A stretch of 64,000 bases of DNA, from contig NZ_ARVW01000001.1 of assembly GCF_000384315.1 (NCBI RefSeq), forward strand, positions 5,084,157 through 5,148,156, read 5' to 3'. The notes beneath the pieces were generated by a model. It was not told the DNA's origin and did not search any database. It was given only the letters and a program-made list of their open reading frames with translations. Source of the stretch: Amycolatopsis nigrescens CSC17Ta-90. GTDB lineage: Bacteria > Actinomycetota > Actinomycetes > Mycobacteriales > Pseudonocardiaceae. This document shows, in pieces, positions 1 to 8,487 of the stretch (the first letter of the stretch is position 1; each line of letters opens with the position of its first letter). The translations under genes and the position numbers were made by a program.

Positions 1-1229
1 GGCAGCCGCGCGGTCACGGTGAACCCGTCCCCGTCCGGCCCGGCCCGCAACTCCCCGCCGACCAGCCGCACCCGCTCAGCCATCCCGGTCAGCCCGTGCC
101 CGCCGCCTGCTACGGCCCGGCCGACCCCCGGCCCGTTCTTTATGGACACCACGGTCTCCCCGGCCACGGTTCGCCTTCCACCCGGCCCCTTGCCCGCAGT
201 CTCCCCGACCGCGGCCCGCCTTCCGTCCGGCTCCTTGCCCGCCGTCTCCCCGGCTACGGCTCGCTTTCCGCCCGGCCCGTTGGCCACGGCCTCCCCAGCC
301 GCGTGCTCAATGTCCACCGTCACCGAGGCCCCCACCGCGTGCTTGGCCGCATTGGTCAGCGACTCCCGCACCACCCGGTCGACCGTCCGCTGCACCATCT
401 GCGGCGGTTCGTCACCGCTGACCCGCAACTCGACGCCCAGCCCCGACGCGCGATTCCTCGCCACCAACTCGTCGAGCGTTTCGGCCGCGGACTCCTCCCG
501 CAGCAGTTCGACCACTTCCACCAGCCGCTCAGCCGCCCCGGTCACCGCCGCCCTCGCCCCACCCGCCGCCGCACGATGCCGCTCGTCAAGCCCCGCGTCG
601 AGCTCCAACGCCCCGATCCGCAACGCCGCCAGCCCCAGCTCGTGCCCGACCAGGTCATGCATGTCCCCGGCCAACCGCGCGCGCTCCCGCATCCTGGCCT
701 GCTCCGCGACCAGCCGCTGCGCACGCTCCAGCAACTCGGCCCGCTCCCACCCCGCCCGCTCAAGTTCGAGATAGTCGCGCCGATACCGCCCCACCGACCA
801 CGGCACCAGCCCGAACAGCAGCACCCCGACCATCCCGGTGAACCATCCGCTCGCCACCACCGGCACCAGCGGTATCAGCAGCACAACGCCCCCGCCAACC
901 CCCACGAACCCGACCACCGCCGGCCTCGCGCTGCTCATCCGCACCCCTGCCAGATAACTCAGCACGATCACCGTCAGTAGGAACGGCACACCCCCGACCT
1001 CCGGATACTCCGGCCGCGAGAACAACGCCACCTCCCACAACACGATGGCCCCCACCATCGCCCCCAACGGCCACCGCACCCTCACCCCCACCAGCCCCGC
1101 GACCGCGACCACCGCCCCCGCCGTCTCCCACCACCCGAACCGCCCCGGATGCGACGTCACCCCCGCCCACCCCACCGGCACACACAGCAACCCCCACACC
1201 AGCCCCAACCTCACCCACCCAGTCCGCAT
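1..1229 (-). CDS. Sensor histidine kinase, DesK/NarX type (3' end cut by window edge)
   Basis: Membrane sensor kinase of a two-component system. About the first 130 residues are hydrophobic, consistent with four to five membrane helices. They are followed by a HisKA_3 dimerisation segment whose phospho-acceptor motif reads ARLAGDMHDLVGHELGL (near bases 630-690), then an N-box (ESLTNAAKHAVG) and a G2-like GGGHGL segment of the HATPase_c fold. The ATG at 1227-1229 is the first start after an in-frame gap; no good ribosome site is visible, so it may be leaderless. The reading frame is still open at base 1, so the last residues and any partner response regulator lie outside the window. An odd in-frame run of 15-residue repeats sits between the N-box and the nucleotide-binding glycine segments (see the repeat entry). 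The family call is firm; the signal sensed is unknown. Confidence 0.85.
   Translation of the reverse strand, partial: MRTGWVRLGLVWGLLCVPVGWAGVTSHPGRFGWWETAGAVVAVAGLVGVRVRWPLGAMVGAIVLWEVALFSRPEYPEVGGVPFLLTVIVLSYLAGVRMSSARPAVVGFVGVGGGVVLLIPLVPVVASGWFTGMVGVLLFGLVPWSVGRYRRDYLELERAGWERAELLERAQRLVAEQARMRERARLAGDMHDLVGHELGLAALRIGALELDAGLDERHRAAAGGARAAVTGAAERLVEVVELLREESAAETLDELVARNRASGLGVELRVSGDEPPQMVQRTVDRVVRESLTNAAKHAVGASVTVDIEHAAGEAVANGPGGKRAVAGETAGKEPDGRRAAVGETAGKGPGGRRTVAGETVVSIKNGPGVGRAVAGGGHGLTGMAERVRLVGGELRAGPDGDGFTVTARL
150..299. repeat. 45-base tandem repeats in the kinase ATPase domain
   Basis: Read on the minus strand in the kinase frame, three consecutive 15-residue units begin A/VGE and end R-R/A-x: AGEAVANGPGGKRAV (299-255), AGETAGKEPDGRRAA (254-210) and VGETAGKGPGGRRTV (209-165). 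A partial fourth unit, AGETV, follows (164-150). The copies are imperfect but in frame. They lengthen the loop between the N-box strand and the glycine-rich ATP-lid segment. Confidence 0.85.
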
Positions 1230-1327
1230 ATCCCGGAGGCTACGTGAACCGACCCGGTAGCTGGACTACTGAGAGCGTGCCGGTCAGAGCCGATCCTTGT
1301 AGCGCGCCTGTGGTCAGGCTTCGCTGA

Positions 1328-2098
1328 CTACTCCGCCACGACCAGGGCTACCGCATTGTGGCTATGAATGCTTTCCAGGTTCACTACCTGCACGCGATGG
1401 AGAAGATTACGGTTCCGGCACTCGGCTGAGATGTGCCGGGCCATGTCTTCGACAAAAACAGGATTTTCATAACCTTGCATTGTCAACACTCGTTCGTCCG
1501 GACGTTTGACGAGTGGGACGACCGGTGCAGAACCACTGTTCCGCACGATCTCCACGGCATCCGACAATGTCAGCGGGTATGGATCGTCGCCTGAACCGTT
1601 TACTGAAAGTGTCACTCGGCTTCGCTGATTGTGGGCACCGTAGTCGGAGATCTTCTTCGAGCAAGGGCAGACGCTCGTGACTTCGGATAGAACAGAAGTG
1701 GTGACCTTGCAGGCCCTCTCCGTCAAAGCTGCGGTTAAAGTAACGTCATGCACTAGACATGATTCCTCCCGCGACGCTGGTGCGGTAGTTTTCGTGGTGA
1801 TGGGAAATGTTAGAGAGAGTTCAATTCCCGGCGCGTCCAGCAGGTGAACACCCGCCTTCAATATCTGAGGGAGTTGGCGTGGGTCGAAATCTTGGAAGTG
1901 TTCGTGAACCAGGGCAACCATGCGGCTCATGTGAGTTCCCCGCCGGTCCGCTTGCAGGCGTACGGTTACGGATGCCGTCGCAACTGCGGGCTGATGCAGT
2001 ACGCCGTCGTTGAAGACCAGTGGGTACCGGAGTCCGGCGATCCCGACCTGGTCTATCTCTATTCCCCGTTTATCGAATTCATTTTGTACGTCATGCAT
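1328..2098 (-). CDS. folE2: GTP cyclohydrolase FolE2 (type IB), first step of preQ0 synthesis
   Basis: Converts GTP to 7,8-dihydroneopterin triphosphate, the entry step of both folate and 7-deazaguanine pathways. The protein has the FolE2 signature with the catalytic cysteine segment SVCPCSKKISDYGAHNQRS and an early IDQVGIAGLRYPL stretch, and at about 256 residues it has the family length. The chosen ATG (2096-2098, MHDVQ) has GAGGA six bases upstream and lies one base after the queD stop; a longer frame to 2140 would overlap queD by 40 bases. It is the last gene of queC-queE-queD-folE2. Given the company, its product most likely feeds preQ0 for DNA modification rather than folate. That role is inferred from context. 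Confidence 0.93.
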   Translation of the reverse strand: MHDVQNEFDKRGIEIDQVGIAGLRYPLVFNDGVLHQPAVATASVTVRLQADRRGTHMSRMVALVHEHFQDFDPRQLPQILKAGVHLLDAPGIELSLTFPITTKTTAPASREESCLVHDVTLTAALTERACKVTTSVLSEVTSVCPCSKKISDYGAHNQRSRVTLSVNGSGDDPYPLTLSDAVEIVRNSGSAPVVPLVKRPDERVLTMQGYENPVFVEDMARHISAECRNRNLLHRVQVVNLESIHSHNAVALVVAE

Positions 2099-2099
2099 G

Positions 2100-2459
2100 T
2101 CAGTGTCCTCGATACGTGCAGCCTGATGTGCAAGTTTCACGCACCGTTATTGCTGACAGGGTGGCGAGGGTCGGCTTAAGGCGATCCCAGATCCACTGGG
2201 CCAGTACTTCGCTGGTCGGGTTTTCCAGCCCCTCGATCTCATTGAGGTAGTAGTGGTCGAGTCTGGCTTGGAGGGGTTGAAATGCTTGCTTCACGTCCCC
2301 GAAGTCCATCACCCACCCTTGAGTCGGGCCGACCGTTCCGGTCAGGTGCACGGTGACTCGATAGGAGTGTCCGTGAAGGCGTGAGCATTTGTGTCCATCG
2401 GGCACGTTCGGCAGTCGGTGAGCCGCTTCGAAAGTGAACTCGCGAAAGATTTCCATCAT
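2100..2459 (-). CDS. queD: 6-carboxy-5,6,7,8-tetrahydropterin synthase QueD
   Basis: Converts dihydroneopterin triphosphate to 6-carboxytetrahydropterin, the second step towards preQ0. The 119-residue protein has the 6-pyruvoyl-tetrahydropterin-synthase fold signature: the first zinc histidine in FEAAHRLPN, a catalytic-cysteine and zinc segment [12 protein letters not shown], and the C-terminal [13 protein letters not shown] block typical of QueD. The start at 2457-2459 overlaps the queE stop in an ATGA arrangement; the frame is open further upstream, but that stretch lies inside queE and lacks family residues. An adjacent second ATG at 2454-2456 is also possible. Confidence 0.95.
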   Translation of the reverse strand: MMEIFREFTFEAAHRLPNVPDGHKCSRLHGHSYRVTVHLTGTVGPTQGWVMDFGDVKQAFQPLQARLDHYYLNEIEGLENPTSEVLAQWIWDRLKPTLATLSAITVRETCTSGCTYRGH

Positions 2460-3091
2460 GGGATTCCGAGGTGCTTGTGAGTTTGCAGGGACAGGGACCA
2501 GCGGGGATTCTTCAGACAATACTCAACCGCTGCCTGAGTGTTCGCCGCTTGGTTCTCGTTGTCCATCGGTTGCAGGCGGAATGAGGTGAAGTCCAAGTGC
2601 TCGAACTGGCCGGGGTCCCCACCGGCCTGTGGGTAGACCAGTTTGAGTTCGTCGCCGCTGGTGAGAACGAGTTCTGCGCCTATCTTCGGGCTGACACAGG
2701 TCCAATCGATGCCTGGTGGTGCCATCCGTGTGCCATTGGTCTCGACCGCGATCTCGAACCCGCGGTTGTGGAGAGCCTCCACAACCGCGGAGTCGAGTTG
2801 CAGGAGGGGTTCACCGCCCGTGCACACCACGAAACGACGTCCACGGCTGGTCGACGGCCACGCGGCTTCGACGGCAGCGGCCAACTCGTCGGCGGCCGAA
2901 AAACGACCGCCGCCTTCTCCGTCCGTGCCGACGAAGTCTGTATCGCAGAACTGGCAGATCGCTCGATAGCGATCCGCCTCTCGCCCGGTCCACAGGTTGC
3001 AACGAGAGAACCGGCAGAAGACAGCTGGCCGGCCCGCATGAGTGCCCTCGCCCTGCAGGGTGTAGAAGATTTCCTTGATCAGGTAGGTCAT
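2456..3091 (-). CDS. queE: 7-carboxy-7-deazaguanine synthase QueE (radical SAM)
   Basis: Radical SAM enzyme that contracts 6-carboxytetrahydropterin to 7-carboxy-7-deazaguanine (CDG), the third step to preQ0. The N-terminus has the [18 protein letters not shown] substrate/SAM region. The iron-sulfur cysteines are spaced C-X14-C-X2-C (CNLW...ICQFC) instead of the classical CX3CX2C; a widened spacing of this kind is known in some QueE enzymes. The SAM-binding CTGGEPLLQ and the VETNGT motif follow. At 211 residues it is normal in length. It overlaps queC and queD by four bases at each end, so the three are translationally coupled. Confidence 0.95.
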   Translation of the reverse strand: MTYLIKEIFYTLQGEGTHAGRPAVFCRFSRCNLWTGREADRYRAICQFCDTDFVGTDGEGGGRFSAADELAAAVEAAWPSTSRGRRFVVCTGGEPLLQLDSAVVEALHNRGFEIAVETNGTRMAPPGIDWTCVSPKIGAELVLTSGDELKLVYPQAGGDPGQFEHLDFTSFRLQPMDNENQAANTQAAVEYCLKNPRWSLSLQTHKHLGIP

Positions 3092-3783
3092 GCGCTCTGG
3101 TACTCGATCGGGTCAGAAGTGCCCGCCTCGGCGAAGCCCTTCAAGCGGAGCAGGCAGGTGTCACAACGACCGCAGGCGCGTCCCTGCGGGTCGGGGTCAT
3201 AGCAACTCGAAGTGAGTGAGTAATCGACGCCCAGTCGTAGGCCTTCGCGGATGATGTCGGCCTTGGACATGGTGATCAGAGGTGAATGCAGCTTGAGCCG
3301 TGCCTTGCCCTCGACCCCCGCGCGAGTGGCGAGGTTGGCCATGTCCTCATACGCAGACATGTAGTCTGGCCTGCAGTCCGGATACCCACTGTAGTCGACG
3401 GCGGTCACCCCCGTGAAGATGTCAGTTGAGCCCACCACCTCTGCGTACGCGAGCGCGAAGGACAGAAAGATTGTGTTGCGGGCAGGTACGTAGGTCACAG
3501 GGATCGTGTCCGATCCAACTTCGTCGACGGTGTTGTGCTTCGGCACAGACACGTCCGAGGTCAGGGCTGAACCACCGAAGATCCGCAGATCGATGTCAGC
3601 GATCTTGTGATCGGCAGCCCCTTGGATGCTGGCAACTCGCTCGGCGGCCGCCAGTTCGACGCTGTGCCGCTGGCCGTACCTGAAGCTCAGGGCGTACGGC
3701 GTGAACCCCTGGTCCTTGGCGATGGCTAACACCGTCGTTGAGTCGAGACCGCCGCTGAGCAGTACGATCGCAGGTCGTCCCAT
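3088..3783 (-). CDS. queC: 7-cyano-7-deazaguanine (preQ0) synthase QueC
   Basis: ATP-dependent enzyme that turns CDG into preQ0 through an amide intermediate. The PP-loop ATP-pyrophosphatase motif [10 protein letters not shown] is at residues 8-17, followed by the SFRYGQRH segment. Near the C-terminus a four-cysteine zinc site is visible (SSCYDPDP...[11 protein letters not shown]). The ATG at 3781-3783 has GGAAGG a short way upstream. It is the first gene of the minus-strand preQ0 operon and divergent from the dpd genes. No tRNA queuosine genes (queA, queG) lie in the window, so the product is best explained as substrate for the neighbouring DpdA. Confidence 0.95.
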   Translation of the reverse strand: MGRPAIVLLSGGLDSTTVLAIAKDQGFTPYALSFRYGQRHSVELAAAERVASIQGAADHKIADIDLRIFGGSALTSDVSVPKHNTVDEVGSDTIPVTYVPARNTIFLSFALAYAEVVGSTDIFTGVTAVDYSGYPDCRPDYMSAYEDMANLATRAGVEGKARLKLHSPLITMSKADIIREGLRLGVDYSLTSSCYDPDPQGRACGRCDTCLLRLKGFAEAGTSDPIEYQSA

Positions 3784-3891
3784 CGCATTCGCCTTCCAAT
3801 TGATTCATGATCCGAGTACAGCCTAGCTCTGCAACTATGGTGTGGAGTGACCGACACGGAGAAGCTAGTTACCACGAAGGAGCATAGACGG
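3784..3891. promoter_or_regulatory. Divergent promoter region between preQ0 operon and dpd operon
   Basis: About 108 bases separate queC (minus) from the dpdC-like start chosen here (plus), so both promoters must lie here or overlap the first codons. The stretch is richer in A+T than its surroundings. On the minus strand a TAGGCT-like -10 hexamer can be read near 3820. I see no clear -35 element, no repressor palindrome, and no preQ1-riboswitch-like pseudoknot. Confidence 0.45.
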
Positions 3892-4779
3892 GTGACTCAA
3901 CTGTCGGTGGTAGTGACCTGCACGGAGCGTAAAGTTATGCGGGCCCGTCCAGAGTTGCAGGTCAGGACACTGCCGAGTGGTACGGTTTCGAGCCGGGTTC
4001 GCCGGTGGTGCTCGCTCCTCGACGCCGAGGCGGCAACCCTGCCCCTGAACGAGCTCTACCAAGGCGAGCACTGGGTGCAGGCTAAGACCCTGCTCGGCGC
4101 TGCGGAGGCTGCTGGCTTCTCCCCTCGTCTGTGGGTCGCGTCGGCGGGTGTGGGACTGCAGCCGGCCACGGACACGTACCCGTCCTACGCGGCGACTTTC
4201 AGTCCCAGACATGCGGACACGGTGGCCGACACCTCGGATGATCGAAGGCTGTGGTGGCAGAACTTGGCGGAACGTATGGGCAATCAGAAACTGGTCGACC
4301 TCGCCGCAAAAGGGCCTGTGCTGCTCGTGTTGTCCGAGGTCTACGCCAGTGTCCTCCAGTTCGATCTCGTCGAGTTGGGGAAGGCGGGGAGCGACGTGCT
4401 GCTGGTCGGCGGGCTTACAGACATCGAGGGAATTCACAGGGTGCCGGCCAACGGCGCCTTACGCTCGGCTCTGGGGGGAACGCTAACCGGACTGAACGTG
4501 CGGATGGCAGCGTCCTGGCTGGAGCACTGCCGCAACGGCGAACTGGCCGGGAGCAGCACGGTGGCGGCCTGGGGGCGGTGGGCTGCGAGTGCCGCGCGAA
4601 CCGAAAGGTACGATCGGCAGCCGTTGACGGATGCGCAGGTCAAGGCATTCATCCGGCAATCAGTCCAGGTGTATCCGGACTACTCCCGGACTAAGCTGCA
4701 CCGATTGCTACGTGACAGCGGTCGAGCATGTGAACAGAAGCGCTTCGCCGCGCTGTACACCGAGACGATGGGGGAGTGA
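3892..4779 (+). CDS. dpdC: DpdC-like protein with YaaA/DUF6884-like fold
   Basis: Probable DpdC, the protein known from the Salmonella Dpd system to be needed for converting preQ0 in DNA to its 7-amido form (dADG). The assignment rests on cluster position and elimination, as every other dpd gene is accounted for. The N-terminus shows LSVVVTCTERKV, then LNELYQGEHW and LWVASAGVGLQPATDTYPSYAATF. This spacing is typical of the YaaA/DUF6884-type proteins (a cysteine-lysine motif, LY.G, then a SA.yGL and Y..t motif). The C-terminal 60 residues are helical and basic. The GTG at 3892 is preferred because AAGGAG lies nine bases upstream; an in-frame GTG at 3847 would add 15 residues. The family and cluster role are likely; the chemistry is not shown by the sequence. 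Confidence 0.65.
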   Translation: MTQLSVVVTCTERKVMRARPELQVRTLPSGTVSSRVRRWCSLLDAEAATLPLNELYQGEHWVQAKTLLGAAEAAGFSPRLWVASAGVGLQPATDTYPSYAATFSPRHADTVADTSDDRRLWWQNLAERMGNQKLVDLAAKGPVLLVLSEVYASVLQFDLVELGKAGSDVLLVGGLTDIEGIHRVPANGALRSALGGTLTGLNVRMAASWLEHCRNGELAGSSTVAAWGRWAASAARTERYDRQPLTDAQVKAFIRQSVQVYPDYSRTKLHRLLRDSGRACEQKRFAALYTETMGE

Positions 4780-5903
4780 TGATGATCAAGCGGCGCGCTC
4801 TGAAGGTGCTGCAGCATCCGAACATCGACCTCTATCTTTTCGCTCTCGCAGCTGATGAGGTTGCCCAAGTGGCTGACATTGCTCGAATATCAAGGGATGC
4901 AGCTGGGAAGCTTATCGGTTATCAGCGGCCAGAGAAGAAACAGCATGTCAAGCAGATCCTCGAATACCTCGATGGTGACGATGTCCTCTTCCCCAATGGC
5001 CTGATCATGGCCTTGCCTGCGACTGTTCGCTGGCGTGCCAGCACGGGCCCAGGTGTGTCGGACACGCTTGCCAAGGCGGGCACGATCGAGATACCGATCG
5101 CCGCGTCTCTGGACGAGCCAAGGCCGGCCTGGATTGTTGACGGGCAACAGCGAAGCGCCGCGCTGGCAAGAACCAAGAACACTCGCTTGCCTGTTATTGT
5201 GGCTGGATTCGTGGCCGAGGACATCGCGACCCAGCGCGACCAGTTTTTGCGTGTGAATACGGTGTCGCCGTTGCCCACGAATCTGGTGTCGGAACTGCTG
5301 CCGGAAGTGTGGACCCCTCTGCCGGCTAAACTTTCCGCGCGTAAACTCCCGTCGGCGCTGGTCGACATCCTGAACCATGACCAGGATTCACCATTCCGGG
5401 GCCTTATCAAGCGTGCTTCGACCGGCCCTGATCAGCGTGGTATCGCAGTGGTTACTGACAACAGTCTGGTCACGGCAGTCGAGGAGTCTCTTAATTCCTC
5501 CGCCGGGGCACTTTTCCTCTATCGTAACTTGTCGACCAGTACAATTGACACGGCGGCTATCCGTAAGATTCTTGTCTCTTACTGGACTGCAGTACAACTT
5601 ACTTTTCCTGACGCGTGGGGTAAGTCGCCGGCGAAGAGTCGACTGATGCATGGTGTTGGCATCCGGGCGATGGGGCGGCTTATGGACAAGGTTATGACCC
5701 ACGTTGATGCAGACGCGGACGATCTTGTGGAACGCATCCGTCGGGAGATTAAGCTGGTAGCGGCACACTGTCGATGGACTGAAGGGCGGTGGGACGAGTT
5801 GAATATTGATTGGAATGAGTTGCAAAACACCCCACGTCACATCTCCGTGCTGTCGAACTTTCTTATCCGTGTGTATGTCAAGTCGAGGTCGAGTGCGAAG
5901 TGA
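4779..5903 (+). CDS. dpdB: DpdB, DGQHR-domain (DndB-like) protein, first copy
   Basis: Partner of DpdA; in the characterised system DpdA and DpdB together are necessary and sufficient to place preQ0 in DNA. The protein is a DndB/ParB-like DGQHR-domain member: LIGYQRPEKKQHVKQI is followed by the signature WIVDGQQRSAAL (DGQQR near residues 121-125) and FLRVNTVSPLP. A C-terminal helical part contains WTAVQLTFPDAWGKSPAKSR. The ATG at 4779 overlaps the previous stop (TGATG), with GGGGAG just upstream; a second ATG follows immediately at 4782. It is a clear paralogue of the gene at 7162. Base composition is far lower in G+C than in the flanking core genes. Confidence 0.85.
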   Translation: MMIKRRALKVLQHPNIDLYLFALAADEVAQVADIARISRDAAGKLIGYQRPEKKQHVKQILEYLDGDDVLFPNGLIMALPATVRWRASTGPGVSDTLAKAGTIEIPIAASLDEPRPAWIVDGQQRSAALARTKNTRLPVIVAGFVAEDIATQRDQFLRVNTVSPLPTNLVSELLPEVWTPLPAKLSARKLPSALVDILNHDQDSPFRGLIKRASTGPDQRGIAVVTDNSLVTAVEESLNSSAGALFLYRNLSTSTIDTAAIRKILVSYWTAVQLTFPDAWGKSPAKSRLMHGVGIRAMGRLMDKVMTHVDADADDLVERIRREIKLVAAHCRWTEGRWDELNIDWNELQNTPRHISVLSNFLIRVYVKSRSSAK

Positions 5904-7153
5904 AATTCTACTTTCCGGACAGTCAGGATCTTATTAGTCCGACTTACGACTTTATGCACGATGAGTACCTTCCAACTCGAGTGCGTCAACGTGACGATGT
6001 GTACGCGCACGAGATTATGAAACCTCTGCCATATGATGGAATTCTGGTTAGTAAGGCCATTGTTGACGGTTCGATCAAGGGGGCGGGGAAGTATGCTGCT
6101 TCGCAGCGTGCCCGTCTCTATCGGATGGGTGTCCGCAAATTCTTCCGTCTTCCTGGTGAGATCTCCAGTCTTGGGGACTGTGGTGCCTTCAATTATGTCG
6201 AAGAAGAGTTTCCACCGTACTCTATAAATGAGGTTGTTGACTTCTACGAGGAGTGTGGATTCGATTCAGGTGTCAGTATCGACCACGTGATCTTCGGGTA
6301 CGTGCCTAATGCTGACGAGAAAGATGTGGACGAAGCATGGGTGAAGCGTCGGCACATTTCTTTGAATCTGGCTGAAAAATTCTTGTCCGCGCTCCGTGAT
6401 CAGGGAAGTTCGGTCGAGCCTGTTGGTGCTGCACAAGGTTGGAGTCCTGCTAGTTATGCGGACAGTGTGGCGCGATTGCAGGACATGGGGTACCAGCGAA
6501 TCGCTCTTGGTGGGATGGTGCCATTGAAGACACAAGATATCGTTGCCTGTCTGGCAGCAATCAAGCCGCGCCTTAAGAATGCCACCGAGTTGCACCTCCT
6601 GGGTATCAATCGGGTTGACAGCATGGACGAGTTTGCTCGGTATGGCGTCACGAGCTTTGATAGCACATCTGTGTTCCGTCAGGCATTCATGGATGACCGT
6701 AACAATTACCACACGGATGCCACAACATACACGGCGATTCGTGTTCCTCAAGTTGATGGAAATCCGGCCTTGAAGAGGCTGATACTCTCAGGTGCTGTAT
6801 CTCAGATGGCCGCCGTGGCTGCGGAACGGGATTGTCTCGGACTGCTGCGTTTGTTCGACGCTGGCACGGTTGGGCATGAAGAAGTCCTGGAGGCACTTGC
6901 CGCCTATGAGAAACTTGTGCATGGTGCAGACCTGAAGAAAAAGAGCTACCTTTTGCACTATCGGAGGACTCTGGAATCAGCGCCTTGGAAGACTTGCCCG
7001 TGTGCGTTGTGTAAGAAGCATGGCGTGGACATTGCTATCTTTCGGGGGACCGAGCGCAACAAGCGTCGCGGGTTCCATAATCTGACCGTGTTGGAAGCCA
7101 AGATGCGCGGCCTTGGAGGTCGGGCCAGCTATGATCAAGCCTTTCAGAACTAG
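5900..7153 (+). CDS. dpdA: DpdA, tRNA-guanine-transglycosylase-like DNA base exchanger
   Basis: The enzyme expected to exchange guanine in DNA for preQ0 and thus the defining gene of the island. The 417-residue protein opens with MKFYFPDSQD, a start common in DpdA proteins. Transglycosylase features are visible: LGDCGAFNYV (D93, matching the conserved TGT base-recognition Asp), FGYVPN, and SFDSTSVFR (D254, at the position of the TGT nucleophile Asp). The zinc site reads CPCALC with C366, C368 and C371, plus H393 downstream. The GTG start overlaps the dpdB stop (GTGA), implying coupled translation. Sampled composition is about 50% G+C (30 of 60 bases at 6241-6300). Confidence 0.92.
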   Translation: MKFYFPDSQDLISPTYDFMHDEYLPTRVRQRDDVYAHEIMKPLPYDGILVSKAIVDGSIKGAGKYAASQRARLYRMGVRKFFRLPGEISSLGDCGAFNYVEEEFPPYSINEVVDFYEECGFDSGVSIDHVIFGYVPNADEKDVDEAWVKRRHISLNLAEKFLSALRDQGSSVEPVGAAQGWSPASYADSVARLQDMGYQRIALGGMVPLKTQDIVACLAAIKPRLKNATELHLLGINRVDSMDEFARYGVTSFDSTSVFRQAFMDDRNNYHTDATTYTAIRVPQVDGNPALKRLILSGAVSQMAAVAAERDCLGLLRLFDAGTVGHEEVLEALAAYEKLVHGADLKKKSYLLHYRRTLESAPWKTCPCALCKKHGVDIAIFRGTERNKRRGFHNLTVLEAKMRGLGGRASYDQAFQN

Positions 7154-7161
7154 GAGCACAT

Positions 7162-8277
7162 GTGGCTGACCAGTATACCCTCCGGGTTCCGGCACTTGAG
7201 GTCCGCCAAGGGCGCCGTCGAATCTACTGCTTCGCTGTCGATGGCAAGAAGTTGAATAGCTTTGCGGCGGTGTCCCGAATTCGACGAGGCGACGATGAAC
7301 AATTATCTGGATATCAGCGTCCGGAAGTTCTAAATCATATTCGGGGGATTCGGCGATACTTGGAATCCAAAGGTGCGATGCTGCCGAATGCTATCGTGGT
7401 CGCTTTTGAAAAGAAGCGCGTCGAGTTTGTACCGTCACTGCTGACGGAAGACGCTGTCGACTACTCGATACCTGGTGTGCTGGTGATACCTATTGACGAG
7501 AGTCTTCCGGAAGAAGAGAAGCCGGGCTGGCTTGTGGACGGTCAGCAGCGTGCTGCCGCTATCCGTGATGCGGACCTGGCAGAATTTCCGGTGGCAGTGG
7601 TCGGGTTCATTGCGGACAGTGAAAAGGAGCAGCGCTCACAGTTTATCCTGGTGAACTCCACCAAGGCTTTGCCCAAGGGGCTCATTCATGAACTGCTACC
7701 GGATACTACGGGGCATTTGCCGCCATCGTATGTGCGCCGGCAACTGCCTGCGCAATTAATGACTCGACTAAATGGGGATCGAAAGAGTCCCTTTTATCGT
7801 ATTATTGCGACCCCGACGGCTCCAAAGGGATACATCAAGGACAACAGTGTCCTGAAGATGGTCGAGCACAGCCTTTTTGAAGGTGCTCTTTATCAATACC
7901 GAAACCCGGTCGACGGTTCCGGCGACGTCAAGAGCATGGTGGCTCATCTGATCGCTTTTTGGTCGGTTGTGCGGGACGTCTTTCCGGATGCGTGGAACAA
8001 ACCTCCACGTAGTTCCCGGTTGACTCACGGTGTCGGTATCCAATCTCTCGGATTCGTCATGGACACGTTGACTGACGGCCAGCTGCCGGAGGAGGTCGGA
8101 TCACCGGCCCTCCGTATGGCAATCGAAGGACTCGTACCTCACGTCGCCTGGACGTCCGGAAGCTGGTCCATGGGCAGTGGCGAGGAACGTCGCTGGAACA
8201 GCCTGCAGAACACCCCCAACGACGTCCGGCAGGTAACGTCGCACCTTCAGCGGGTGCTAAAGCGGCCGAAGCACTGA
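7162..8277 (+). CDS. dpdB2: DpdB, DGQHR-domain protein, second copy
   Basis: A second DGQHR-domain protein directly after dpdA. It parallels the copy at 4779 along its length: LSGYQRPEVLNHIRGI, GWLVDGQQRAAAI (DGQQR at 126-130), FILVNSTKALPKGLIHELLP and WSVVRDVFPDAWNKPPRSSR all have close counterparts there. The two are clearly diverged, so this is not a recent duplication. The GTG start at 7162 has AGGAG five bases upstream. It closes the modification module; a strong hairpin follows at 8331. The two copies may form a heteromeric complex or have split ATPase and DNA-binding tasks; that is inference. Confidence 0.83.
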   Translation: MADQYTLRVPALEVRQGRRRIYCFAVDGKKLNSFAAVSRIRRGDDEQLSGYQRPEVLNHIRGIRRYLESKGAMLPNAIVVAFEKKRVEFVPSLLTEDAVDYSIPGVLVIPIDESLPEEEKPGWLVDGQQRAAAIRDADLAEFPVAVVGFIADSEKEQRSQFILVNSTKALPKGLIHELLPDTTGHLPPSYVRRQLPAQLMTRLNGDRKSPFYRIIATPTAPKGYIKDNSVLKMVEHSLFEGALYQYRNPVDGSGDVKSMVAHLIAFWSVVRDVFPDAWNKPPRSSRLTHGVGIQSLGFVMDTLTDGQLPEEVGSPALRMAIEGLVPHVAWTSGSWSMGSGEERRWNSLQNTPNDVRQVTSHLQRVLKRPKH

Positions 8278-8330
8278 TCGTAGGCATCGACGAGGCACGT
8301 CGCGTCGCGAACTGTGCCTGACCAGTTCGT

Positions 8331-8363
8331 AGCTCGGCCAGTCGGTCTTTGGCTGGCCGAGCT
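8331..8363 (+). terminator. Hairpin after dpdB2, probable terminator
   Basis: AGCTCGGCCAG (8331-8341) and CTGGCCGAGCT (8353-8363) pair perfectly over 11 bases around an 11-base loop, 54 bases after the dpdB2 stop. No T-run follows, which is common for actinobacterial terminators. It probably ends the modification transcript. Confidence 0.6.
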
Positions 8364-8463
8364 CACGCGGTAATCAGACGTCGGCTCCATGTCGGAGGGC
8401 GATCGCAACTGAGAGCCGCAATCGTTGTTCGCCCTATGCCGGATCCCAGCAGTCGCCGCCTGA

Positions 8464-8487
8464 GCGGGCCTCGGATCCGAGGCCCGC
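8464..8487. repeat. Perfect 24-base palindrome
   Basis: The 24 bases from GCGGGCCTCGGA to TCCGAGGCCCGC are exactly self-complementary with no loop. Such a structure could be an operator for a dimeric regulator, a bidirectional terminator, or a recombination scar. Nothing nearby decides between these. Confidence 0.7.

Noticed and set aside
1230-1330. Left attachment site matching the tRNA-Arg 3' end
   Set aside because: Reading this stretch for the tRNA 3' sequence (T-arm and acceptor) gave no match, so no att repeat is claimed.
3784-3891. preQ1/preQ0 riboswitch before queC
   Set aside because: The queC leader is short and I see neither the C-rich pseudoknot hairpin nor the A-rich tail of known preQ1 riboswitches.
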